Part shown: piece after piece, positions 14,823 through 22,403 of the stretch
Position numbering within the stretch: position 1 is the first letter of the stretch
Layout: each line of letters opens with the position of its first letter
From: JBOGWP01 sp050693875
Lineage (GTDB): Bacteria; Actinomycetota; CADDZG01; JAHWKV01; JBOGWP01
Direction: 5' to 3'
Assembly: GCA_050693875.1 (NCBI GenBank)
Contig: JBOGWP010000086.1
Location: 1 to 26,246, forward strand
Length of the DNA: 26,246 nucleotides
Notes under the pieces: model-generated
What the model was told of the DNA's origin: nothing
Database searches by the model: none
What the model saw: the letters and a program-made list of their open reading frames with translations, nothing else
Position numbers and translations under genes: made by a program

Positions 14823-15107
14823 TCACTTGAGCCTGGTGCTCCGCTCGGTGTGGTGCCCGTGGGTGCGGAAGGTCCGGGTGAGCACGAACTCTCCCAGCTT
14901 GTGCCCGACCATCGACTCGGTCACGTACACGGGGACGTGCTTGCGCCCGTCGTGGACGGCGATGGTGTGGCCCACCATGTCGGGAATGACGGTGGAGCGG
15001 CGCGACCAGGTCTTGATCACGCGCTTCTCGCCGCGCCGATTCAGGTCGTCGACCTTCTTCAGCAGGTGGTCGTCGACGAACGGCCCCTTCTTGAGCGACC
15101 TCGCCAT
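14823..15107 (-). CDS. rpsS: 30S ribosomal protein S19
   Basis: A 94-residue S19, a 30S head protein that contacts S13 and the A-site tRNA. It opens MARSLKKGPFVDDHLLKKV and has the blocks IKTWSRRSTVIPDMVGHTIA, VHDGRKHVPVYVTESMVGHK and GEFVLTRTFRTHG. Length and order (rplB-rpsS-rplV) are standard. The ATG at 15107 follows rplB by 38 bp. Confidence 0.97.
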   Translation of the reverse strand: MARSLKKGPFVDDHLLKKVDDLNRRGEKRVIKTWSRRSTVIPDMVGHTIAVHDGRKHVPVYVTESMVGHKLGEFVLTRTFRTHGHHTERSTRLK

Positions 15108-15145
15108 CTAGCTCTCGCCTCCCCGTCCAGCTTCCATCGGGCCCA

Positions 15146-15979
15146 TCACCCTCCTCGCTTCGAGCCGCGCCGCCGCACGATCTGCGGATCGGAGTACTTG
15201 CGCTTCTTCCGGGTGCGGCCCTCCTTCTTGCCCCACGGGGAGGTGGGGTGGCGCCCGCCGGACGACTTGCCCTCGCCACCCCCCAAGGGGTGGTCGATGG
15301 GGTTCATGGCGACCCCGCGGACGGTCGGACGGCGGCCCTGCCACCGGCTCCTACCCGCCTTGCCCACCGTCACCAACTCCGCCTCGGCGTTGCCGACGGG
15401 GCCCACGGTTGCGCGGCAATCCATCGAGACTAGCCGCATCTCGCCGGACGGGAGCCGGAGCGTCGCGTTGCCCCCTTCCTTGGCCACGAGCTGCACGGAC
15501 ATGCCCGCCGAACGGGCGATCTTGCCGCCCCCGCCCGGCTTGAGCTCGACGTTGTGCACGACCGTGCCCACCGGCATGTTCCGCAGGGGGAGCGCGTTCC
15601 CCGCGCGGATCTCGACGCTGGGCCCGCTCATCAGCACGTCGCCGACCGACACGCGGGCCGGAGCGAGGATGTACCGCTTCTCGCCATCGGCGTAGTGGAG
15701 CAGCGCGAGGCGGGCGCTGCGATTCGGGTCGTACTCGATCTCCGCGACCTTGGCGGCGACCCCGTCCTTCTCGCGGCGGAAGTCGACGACGCGGTACTTG
15801 CGCTTGTGTCCCCCGCCGCGGTGGCGCGTGGTGACGCGCCCGTACGAGTTCCGTCCACCGGTCGAGGGCTTCGCGCGCACCAGCGACCGCTCGGGGCGGT
15901 CGCGCGTCACCTCGGCGAAGTCGGCAAAGGTCATGCCGCGCCGCCCCGGTGTCGTCGGCCTCGACTTGCGAATCCCCAC
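15146..15979 (-). CDS. rplB: 50S ribosomal protein L2
   Basis: A 277-residue L2, needed for subunit association and peptidyl-transferase centre structure. N-terminal blocks are GRVTTRHRGGGHKRKYRVVD and AKVAEIEYDPNRSARLAL; the C-terminal region has RGVAMNPIDHPLGGGEG (from residue 221). The functionally important histidine (His230, His229 in E. coli mature numbering) is kept, but the second histidine of the usual DHPHGG is Leu232. The tail GRHPTSPWGKKEGRTRKK is of actinobacterial style. The start is the GTG at 15979. Confidence 0.97.
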   Translation of the reverse strand: MGIRKSRPTTPGRRGMTFADFAEVTRDRPERSLVRAKPSTGGRNSYGRVTTRHRGGGHKRKYRVVDFRREKDGVAAKVAEIEYDPNRSARLALLHYADGEKRYILAPARVSVGDVLMSGPSVEIRAGNALPLRNMPVGTVVHNVELKPGGGGKIARSAGMSVQLVAKEGGNATLRLPSGEMRLVSMDCRATVGPVGNAEAELVTVGKAGRSRWQGRRPTVRGVAMNPIDHPLGGGEGKSSGGRHPTSPWGKKEGRTRKKRKYSDPQIVRRRGSKRGG

Positions 15980-16000
15980 AGCCTCTTCTGTCCCTCGCTT

Positions 16001-16288
16001 CTACCTGGTCTCGAACAGCTCGATCTTGCCTTCGGCCAGCTTCACGATGGCGCGCTTCGCGTTCGGCCGCTGCCCCATCACGTGGCGGTACCGCTTCCGC
16101 TTGCCCTTGCGGGTGATGGTGTTCACTGACCCCACCTTCACCTCGGGCCAGATCTCCTCGACCGCCTGGCGGATCTGGGTCTTCGTCGCGTCGGGAGCGA
16201 CGAGGAAGGTGTAGCTGTTGGCGTCGATGAGTGCATAGGACTTCTCGCTCACCACCGGCTTCAGGATCACGTCGCGCGCTGCGCTCAT
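16001..16288 (-). CDS. rplW: 50S ribosomal protein L23
   Basis: A 95-residue L23, at the tunnel exit, where trigger factor and SRP dock. It opens MSAARDVILKPVVSEKSYAL and has NSYTFLVAPDATKTQIRQAV and a basic loop GKRKRYRHVMG. The length is standard. The ATG at 16288 overlaps the rplD stop (ATGA). Confidence 0.97.
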   Translation of the reverse strand: MSAARDVILKPVVSEKSYALIDANSYTFLVAPDATKTQIRQAVEEIWPEVKVGSVNTITRKGKRKRYRHVMGQRPNAKRAIVKLAEGKIELFETR

Positions 16289-16965
16289 TCGCCGCCTCCC
16301 TCGTGCGACATGGCCTTCGGCGCGGTGAGGGCATCGAACGCCGCCGGGGTGAAGACCACGATGTCCGCCTCGAGCACAAGATACGTCGTCGGCGCCGTCA
16401 CGATCACCACCATGGGCAGGTTGCGGAAGGACTTGGTGACGTTGATCCTCCGAAGGTTCTCACCGCGATCCAGCACGAGCAGGGTCCGCAACCCCGCGGC
16501 GCCCCATCGCTCGAGCAGCTCCACCGCTCGCTTGGTCTGCGGCTGGTCGAGGGCGGGAAGGTCGGCCACGACCACCGCGCCGGTGCTCGCCTGGTCGGAG
16601 AGGGCCGACCGCAAGGCGAGCGCGCGCGTCTTCTTGTTCACGCGCACGGCGTGGTCGCGCGGCTTGGGGCCGTGTGCGACCCCACCGCCGACCCACTGCG
16701 GCTCTCGGATCGACCCGTGCCGCGCCCGTCCGGTCCCCTTCTGGCGCCACGGCTTGCGGCCTCCGCCGCGCACCTCCGCGCGGGTCTTGGTGGAATGCGT
16801 CCCGGCGCGAATCGCGGCGAGCTGGGCGGTGACGACCTGGTGCATCGCGGGAACGTTGACCTTGACCCCGAAGATCGACGGCGGCAACTCGACCTCGTCG
16901 TGCGACGAGCCGTCGGCAGCGAATGAGCGTGCCCGCAGCGTGGCGGCAGGAGAGTCGAGCGCCAT
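16285..16965 (-). CDS. rplD: 50S ribosomal protein L4
   Basis: A 226-residue L4. The tunnel-lining loop contains THSTKTRAEVRGGGRKPWRQ followed by KGTGRARHGSIREPQWVGGG, and the conserved segment VNKKTRALALRSALSD comes next. In E. coli L4 represses the S10 operon, but the S10 leader needed for that is not present here because rpsJ directly follows fusA. The ATG at 16965 overlaps the rplC TGA (TGATG). The C-terminus has a short extension ending in SHEGGGE. Confidence 0.97.
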   Translation of the reverse strand: MALDSPAATLRARSFAADGSSHDEVELPPSIFGVKVNVPAMHQVVTAQLAAIRAGTHSTKTRAEVRGGGRKPWRQKGTGRARHGSIREPQWVGGGVAHGPKPRDHAVRVNKKTRALALRSALSDQASTGAVVVADLPALDQPQTKRAVELLERWGAAGLRTLLVLDRGENLRRINVTKSFRNLPMVVIVTAPTTYLVLEADIVVFTPAAFDALTAPKAMSHEGGGE

Positions 16966-17615
16966 CAGGCTCCCCTCCCCCGCACGGTCGAGCGGACGAG
17001 CACCAGACCGCCCGTGGGTCCGGGCACCGCGCCGCGCAGGAGCAGAAGGTTCCGATCGGCATCGACGCCAACCACCTCGAGGTTCAGCACCGTGACACGC
17101 TCGGCCCCCTTGCGCCCCGCCATCCGCGTCCCCTTGAAGATGCGCGACGGCGTCGCGCTCGCGCCCACGGAGCCGGGAGAGCGATGCTTTCGCTCCGTGC
17201 CGTGGCTGCCGGGCAGACCGCCGAACCCGTGGCGCTTCATGACCCCGGCGAAGCCCTTGCCCTTCGAGATGCCCACGACGTCGGCTCGCTCGCCCTTCGC
17301 GAAGATATCCGCCTTGATCTCCTGGCCGACCTGGAAGCCGTCGGTGTCGGCGACCACCAGCTCGGCCAGATGCTTGAAGGCGGGCAGACCCTGCTTCTTC
17401 AGATGCCCGAGCTCGGGCTTCGTGAGCTTTCGCTCGGCCACCTCGCCGAAGGCCAGCTGGAGCGCGGTGTAGCCGTCGCTGCCGGCTGAGCGGATCTGCG
17501 CGATGCGGCACGGCCCGGCCTTGATCACCGTCACCGGGACGACCCGCGCCTGCTCGTCGAAGATCTGGGTCATGCCCAGCTTCTCGCCGAGGATCCCTTT
17601 CGTCACGCGTGCCAT
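16965..17615 (-). CDS. rplC: 50S ribosomal protein L3
   Basis: A 216-residue L3, an early 50S assembly protein near the peptidyl-transferase centre. It opens with KGILGEKLGMTQIFDEQARV, has the central loop GVMKRHGFGGLPGSHGTERK and HRSPGSVGA, and the KGTRMAGRKGAERVTVLNLE segment. The length is usual. The ATG at 17615 lies 1 nt after the rpsJ stop. Confidence 0.97.
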   Translation of the reverse strand: MARVTKGILGEKLGMTQIFDEQARVVPVTVIKAGPCRIAQIRSAGSDGYTALQLAFGEVAERKLTKPELGHLKKQGLPAFKHLAELVVADTDGFQVGQEIKADIFAKGERADVVGISKGKGFAGVMKRHGFGGLPGSHGTERKHRSPGSVGASATPSRIFKGTRMAGRKGAERVTVLNLEVVGVDADRNLLLLRGAVPGPTGGLVLVRSTVRGRGA

Positions 17616-17616
17616 C

Positions 17617-17925
17617 TCAGGTCTTGATCTCGATGTCGACGCCGGCCGGCAGGTCGAGCCGCATCAGTGAGTCGACGGTCTTGGGGGTGGGGTCGACGAT
17701 GTCGATCATCCGCAAGTGCGTCCGCATCTCGAAGTGCTCGCGGGAGTCCTTGTCCTTGTGCGGCGACCGGATGACGGCAAACCGCTCGATGCGAGTGGGG
17801 AGCGGCACCGGGCCGTGGACGCTCGCGCCGCTGCGCGTCACCGTGTCGACGATCTTCCGCGCGCTCTGGTCGATGATCTCGTGGTCGTAGGCCTTGAGCT
17901 TGATCCGGATCTTCTGCTGCACCAT
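17617..17925 (-). CDS. rpsJ: 30S ribosomal protein S10 (NusE)
   Basis: A 102-residue S10, a 30S head protein that also acts as NusE in transcription-translation coupling. It opens MVQQKIRIKLKAYDHEIIDQ and has VHGPVPLPTRIERFAVIRSP, the HKDKDSREHFEMRTHLRMID block and a DLPAGVDIEIK ending. It starts at the ATG at 17925, only 59 bp after fusA; in most bacteria tuf lies in this position. Confidence 0.97.
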   Translation of the reverse strand: MVQQKIRIKLKAYDHEIIDQSARKIVDTVTRSGASVHGPVPLPTRIERFAVIRSPHKDKDSREHFEMRTHLRMIDIVDPTPKTVDSLMRLDLPAGVDIEIKT

Positions 17926-17984
17926 GCCACGTCCCCTTTCAGACGCCCACGACCACGGCGAGACCCCTTTGCAACCCCTGAGCC

Positions 17985-20144
17985 CTACTCACCACGCACC
18001 CGCCGAACGATCTGGTCGGCGAGGTTGGACGGGACCTCCTGGTAGGAGTGGAACTGCATGGTGTAGGTGGCTCGCCCCTGCGTCGCGCTGCGCAGCGACG
18101 TAGCGTATCCGAACATCTCCGAGAGCGGAACCTGACCGCGGATCGCCCGGGCGTTCGCTCGGCTTTCCATCTTCTCGATGCGCCCGCGGCGGGAGTTGAG
18201 GTCGGCGATCACGTCGCCGAGGAACTCCTCGGGCGTCACCACCTCGACGTCCATCACGGGCTCGAGCAGGGCGACCTTGGCCTTGTCGGCAGCCCGTTTC
18301 AGCGCCATCGAACCGGCGATCTTGAAGGCCATCTCCGAGGAGTCGACCTCGTGGTACGAACCGTCGACGAGCGTGACGCGCAGATCCACCAGCGGATACC
18401 CGGCAAGCACGCCCGAGGCGGCGGCCTCCTGGACGCCCTCATCGACGGCCGGGATGTACTCGGAGGGGATCGTTCCTCCCTTGATCTTGTTGACGAACTC
18501 GTAGCCCCCGCCGGGCCCCATGGGCTCGACATCGAGGACCACGTGCCCGTACTGCCCGCGCCCGCCGGTCTGCTTCACGTACCGCATCTCCACCTTCTGC
18601 ACGGGGTTCCGCACCGTCTCGCGATAGGCGACCTGCGGCTTGCCGACGTTGGCGTCGACGCGGAACTCCCGCGTCAGCCGGTCGACGAGCACCTCGAGGT
18701 GCAGCTCGCCCATGCCCGAGATAATCGTCTGGCCGGTCTCGTCGTCGGACCGGATGATGAACGTCGGGTCCTCCTCGGCGAGGCGCTGGAGTGCGTTGCC
18801 GAGCTTGTCCTGGTCGGCCTTGGTCTTCGGCTCGATCGCCATCGAGATCACCGGCTGGGCGAAGGTGGGCGCCTCGAGCATGATCGGCTGGTTGGGGTCG
18901 CACAGCGTGTCGCCGGTGTAGGTGTGCTTCAAGCCGACGACGGCCACGATGTCGCCCGTGAACACCGCGTCGACGTCCTCGCGGTGGTTGGCATGCATGC
19001 GAAGGACGCGGCCCACCCGCTCCTTCCGGTCGCGGGTCGAGTTCCACACCTGCCCGCCGCTGCGCAGCGTTCCGGAGTACACGCGGAAGTAGGTCAGCCG
19101 TCCCACGTGGGGGTCGGACATGATCTTGAAGGCCAGGGCGCAGAAGGGGGCGAGGTCGTCGGCCTCGCGCTCGATGCTCGCACCGGTCTTGGGGTTCTCG
19201 CCGGTGACTGGGGGCACGTCGAGCGGCGAGGGCAGGTAGTTGATCACCGCGTCGAGCAGCGGCTGGACGCCCTTGTTCTTGAAGGCAGAACCACAGAGCA
19301 CCGGCGTGGCCTTGCCGGCGAGCGTGGCCTTGCGGATCGCCGACATCATGTGCGTGCGCGAGGGCTGGGTCCCGTAGACGTAGGCCTCCATGACCTCCTC
19401 GTCGAACTCGGCCACCGCCTCGTAGAGCTCGTGGCGCCAGTGCTCCGCCTCCTCGCGCATCTCCTCGGGGATCTCCCGGTCCTCCCAGGCCTCCCCCTTC
19501 TCGGTGGTCCAGTACCGGCCCTTCATGTCGATGAGGTCGATGACGCCGTGGAAGTCGCCCTCGCGGCCCCAGGGGATCTGAATCGGAAGCGGGTGGGCGC
19601 CGAGACGGTCGCGGATCATGCCGAGGGTCATGAAGAAGTCGGCCCCGACGCGATCCATCTTGTTGACGAAGCACATCCGCGGGACTCGGTAGCGGTCGGC
19701 CTGACGCCACACCGTCTCGGTCTGGGGCTCGACTCCCGCCACCGCGTCGAAGATGGCCACCGCGCCGTCGAGCACCCGGAGGCTGCGCTCCACCTCGACG
19801 GTGAAGTCGACGTGGCCGGGGGTGTCGATGATGTTGATCCAGGTGTCCTTCCAGCGGCAGGTGGTCGCCGCCGAGGTGATGGTGATCCCGCGCTCCTGCT
19901 CCTGGACCATCCAGTCCATCACGGCCGCGCCCTCGTGGACCTCGCCCATCTTGTAGGTGCGACCGGTGTAGTAGAGGATCCGCTCGGTCGTCGTGGTCTT
20001 GCCGGCGTCGATGTGGGCCATGATCCCGATGTTGCGGGTGCGGGCAAGCGGGTACTCCCGGATCGCGGGCGCGCCCCCCTTGCCCGAGGGGCCCTCCCCC
20101 GTTCGGGAGGTCGGCTTCTGCAATTCTTTCGCCTCGCTCGCCAT
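17985..20144 (-). CDS. fusA: Elongation factor G, with N-terminal extension
   Basis: A 719-residue EF-G, the translocation GTPase. The G1 motif AHIDAGKT is at residues 43-50, RGITITSAATT is the switch I region, DTPGH is at 107-111, NKMD is at 161-164, and GSAFKNKG is the G5 region; domains II-V follow at full length. The usual protein starts near YPLARTRNIG, so about 28 extra polar residues precede it. I chose the ATG at 20144 (GAGG 6 nt upstream); ATGs at 20147 and 20159 are also possible. It follows rpsG after 189 bp containing a strong stem-loop. Confidence 0.96.
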   Translation of the reverse strand: MASEAKELQKPTSRTGEGPSGKGGAPAIREYPLARTRNIGIMAHIDAGKTTTTERILYYTGRTYKMGEVHEGAAVMDWMVQEQERGITITSAATTCRWKDTWINIIDTPGHVDFTVEVERSLRVLDGAVAIFDAVAGVEPQTETVWRQADRYRVPRMCFVNKMDRVGADFFMTLGMIRDRLGAHPLPIQIPWGREGDFHGVIDLIDMKGRYWTTEKGEAWEDREIPEEMREEAEHWRHELYEAVAEFDEEVMEAYVYGTQPSRTHMMSAIRKATLAGKATPVLCGSAFKNKGVQPLLDAVINYLPSPLDVPPVTGENPKTGASIEREADDLAPFCALAFKIMSDPHVGRLTYFRVYSGTLRSGGQVWNSTRDRKERVGRVLRMHANHREDVDAVFTGDIVAVVGLKHTYTGDTLCDPNQPIMLEAPTFAQPVISMAIEPKTKADQDKLGNALQRLAEEDPTFIIRSDDETGQTIISGMGELHLEVLVDRLTREFRVDANVGKPQVAYRETVRNPVQKVEMRYVKQTGGRGQYGHVVLDVEPMGPGGGYEFVNKIKGGTIPSEYIPAVDEGVQEAAASGVLAGYPLVDLRVTLVDGSYHEVDSSEMAFKIAGSMALKRAADKAKVALLEPVMDVEVVTPEEFLGDVIADLNSRRGRIEKMESRANARAIRGQVPLSEMFGYATSLRSATQGRATYTMQFHSYQEVPSNLADQIVRRVRGE

Positions 20145-20220
20145 CATCTGCCTCGCCATCGATTGCGCCGACCTCTCGCGGCGCCGTTCCGGCTCCGCCA
20201 CAAATGCCTGCCCAACAAAG

Positions 20221-20246
20221 CCGGCCGGGGAATCCTCCCCGGCCGG
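20221..20246 (-). terminator. Perfect 11-bp stem-loop between rpsG and fusA
   Basis: CCGGCCGGGGA and TCCCCGGCCGG form an 11-bp perfect stem around a GGAT loop on the minus strand, followed by CTTTGTT. It lies 87 bp after the rpsG stop and 76 bp before the chosen fusA start. It resembles an intrinsic terminator with an imperfect U-tract, so it may partly uncouple rpsL-rpsG from fusA and the S10 genes. No promoter of comparable quality was seen between it and fusA. Confidence 0.55.
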
Positions 20247-20333
20247 GCGGTCTCGCATGGTCGTACCGCTACCCCTGCGAAACCTCCCCGTTGCGCCGCT
20301 CCAATGCTTCCTCCTCGCCCCGGCCTCTCCCAG

Positions 20334-20804
20334 CTACCAGCGGTAGTGCGAAAACGCCTTGTTGGCTTCCGCCATCTTGTGGAGGTCCTCCCGCCGCTTG
20401 ACCGAGGCCCCCACGCCGTTCGCCGCGTCCATCAGCTCCCCCGCGAGCCGCTCCGCCATGGTGCGCTCCCGCCGGTTGCGTGCGAAGTTCACAATCCATC
20501 GAACCGCCAGGGTGGTCGATCTCCGCGCGGGAACCTCGACCGGCACCTGGTAGGTGGCGCCGCCGACCCGGCGAGACCGCACCTCGATCAGCGGACGCAC
20601 GTGGTCGATGGCCTTGCGCAGTGTCTGCGTGGGGTCGCCGCCGGTCTTGTCGGAGATGGTCTTGAGCGCTCCGTAGACGACCTTCTCGGCCAGCGACTTC
20701 TTGCCTCGCAGCATGATCCGGTTTATCAGCTGGGACACGAGCGGGCTGTGGTAGATGGGGTCTGCCCGCGGCTCCCGTTTGGTGGCCGGACCTTTGCGCG
20801 GCAC
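20334..20804 (-). CDS. rpsG: 30S ribosomal protein S7
   Basis: A 156-residue S7, the primary binder of the 16S 3' major domain. It opens MPRKGPATKREPRADPIYHS and has LINRIMLRGKKSLAEKVVYG, the GGATYQVPVEVPARRSTTLA hairpin and the ending KMAEANKAFSHYRW. The start is the GTG at 20804, which begins 2 nt after the rpsL TAG. In-frame read-through upstream lies over rpsL and is not part of the protein. Confidence 0.97.
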   Translation of the reverse strand: MPRKGPATKREPRADPIYHSPLVSQLINRIMLRGKKSLAEKVVYGALKTISDKTGGDPTQTLRKAIDHVRPLIEVRSRRVGGATYQVPVEVPARRSTTLAVRWIVNFARNRRERTMAERLAGELMDAANGVGASVKRREDLHKMAEANKAFSHYRW

Positions 20805-20806
20805 CG

Positions 20807-21178
<372 letters not shown>

Positions 21179-21608
21179 CCTGCTCCTTCGGTCCTCGCTC
21201 AAGCTCTTCGTACGTCGCCGCGCTCGCGCCTGCCTCGGTCGGGCGAATCCTCAGGGCCAGGACGACGACGGCTCCCCTGCAGGGGGGTCGCCTCCCGGTG
21301 GGCCGAGGGTCGGATAGGTCCGGGGCGTGCGCGCGCGGCGGCGGCACAAAAACCAAAGGTACCACCGCTCAGGGTGGTGGGTCAACGTATCGCCGTTGGG
21401 CGTCGCGAGGAATTCTACGCCACCTTGATCGGAGACTTCGCCCAACTTCCCGTTGAGCGCGGCGCATTCTCGGCCCGGGTCTCGTTTACTAAGAGGGGCA
21501 GCGGCCCTCGGCTGCTGCACTCCCCCGGCGACACGGGGGACGACCGGTAGGATCGGACCTCGTCGGAAATGGTAGAGACCCGCCAGCGCGGGGGGATCGG
21601 AGGTGACC
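21179..21608. other. Divergent intergenic region between rpsL and the transpeptidase (430 bp)
   Basis: The minus strand carries a str promoter candidate (21385-21356) and a leader of about 170 nt that includes a CCCC-TGCA-GGGG palindrome near 21275-21286. The plus-strand side towards the transpeptidase has a TCCCCCG/CGGGGGA stem (21521-21540) and a GCAGC/GCTGC pair (21498-21515), and no convincing plus-strand promoter. No recognisable protein is encoded. Confidence 0.75.
21356..21385 (-). promoter_or_regulatory. Promoter candidate for rpsL and the ribosomal cluster
   Basis: On the minus strand TTGACC (21385-21380) and TACCTT (21361-21356) are 18 bp apart; the -35 matches consensus at five of six bases. 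A start near 21349 gives a leader of about 170 nt before rpsL. The spacer contains ACCACC-CTGAGC-GGTGGT, a perfect inverted repeat with 6-bp arms (21378-21361) that touches the -10 element and could be an operator. Confidence 0.6.
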
Positions 21609-22403
21609 ATGGCTGAGGGAAGGCGTTGCAGTACCGTCCTCGTTGCCCTCGCGCTCCTCATGAGCGCGTGCTCGAACGATCCCGAGCCGGTCGCCCGGAG
21701 GCGGCCGAAGCAGGCCGTCGTCTCGCCCTCGCCGGTCGCAGAGGCGCCGCCGGTCGCTGCGCCCGAGCCCCCTCCACCCGCACCGGAGCCGGGCGCCGCC
21801 GATGTGGCACCGTCGTCCACCGTGGTCAAGGCCAACGGAGACGACATCGTCGTCCGCAGCGAGCCGAGAGCCTCCTCGGGTGTGAAGGCGACGCTCCATG
21901 GCTTCAACGACGTGGGCCAGCAGCAGACATTGCTGGTCGTGGGGGAGCAGGCCGGATGGTTCGAGGTGCTCCTGCCCATCCGCCCGAACGGCACGACGGG
22001 GTGGGTCGCACCCGACCAGGTCAAGTCGGAGCGCGTCAGCCACTACCTGGTGGCGATCCTCGGCCAGCACAAGCTGGAGCACTACGTGGACGGACGGCGC
22101 GCGGCGACGTACGCGGTCGCGACCGGAAAAGCCCGGACGCCGACGCCGACCGGCCTCTTCTACGTCTGGGCGACGCAGAAGAATCCGGGAGGCGTCTACA
22201 ACCCGGTGATCTTTGCGCTCTCGGGCTTCTCGCCGACGCTGCTCAACTGGCCCGGTGGGGGCCGCGTCGGCATCCACGGCTGGCCGGACCCGAGCGTGCT
22301 CGGCAAGAGCGTGTCCAACGGATGCCTGCGCCTCCAGCGCGCCGACGCCGCGAAGCTGTCCGCCACCATCCCGCTTGGCACGCCGGTCAGGGTCATCGAG
22401 TAG
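21609..22403 (+). CDS. Lipoprotein L,D-transpeptidase (YkuD family) with SH3-like domain
   Basis: A 264-residue envelope protein predicted to form 3-3 cross-links in peptidoglycan. Residues 1-21 are a signal peptide ending LLMSAC, so Cys21 is the likely lipid-anchored residue (the -3 Met is unusual). A Pro/Ala/Glu-rich linker (about 28-65) and an SH3-like domain (about 72-122) precede the YkuD domain (about 127-264). The catalytic signature is complete: His223 in GIHGWPD and Cys239 in SVSNGCLRL. The ATG at 21609 has GGAGG 5 nt upstream. It is the only plus-strand gene and its 3' end overlaps the neighbouring permease gene by 11 bp. Confidence 0.9.
   Translation: MAEGRRCSTVLVALALLMSACSNDPEPVARRRPKQAVVSPSPVAEAPPVAAPEPPPPAPEPGAADVAPSSTVVKANGDDIVVRSEPRASSGVKATLHGFNDVGQQQTLLVVGEQAGWFEVLLPIRPNGTTGWVAPDQVKSERVSHYLVAILGQHKLEHYVDGRRAATYAVATGKARTPTPTGLFYVWATQKNPGGVYNPVIFALSGFSPTLLNWPGGGRVGIHGWPDPSVLGKSVSNGCLRLQRADAAKLSATIPLGTPVRVIE

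Noticed and set aside
17985..18004. A possible tuf remnant in the fusA-rpsJ gap
   Set aside because: The 59 bp show no EF-Tu-like codons in any frame; no pseudogene can be supported.
21548..21553. TAGGAT as a -10 for the transpeptidase gene
   Set aside because: No reasonable -35 lies 16-18 bp upstream, where the sequence is a GC-only stem.
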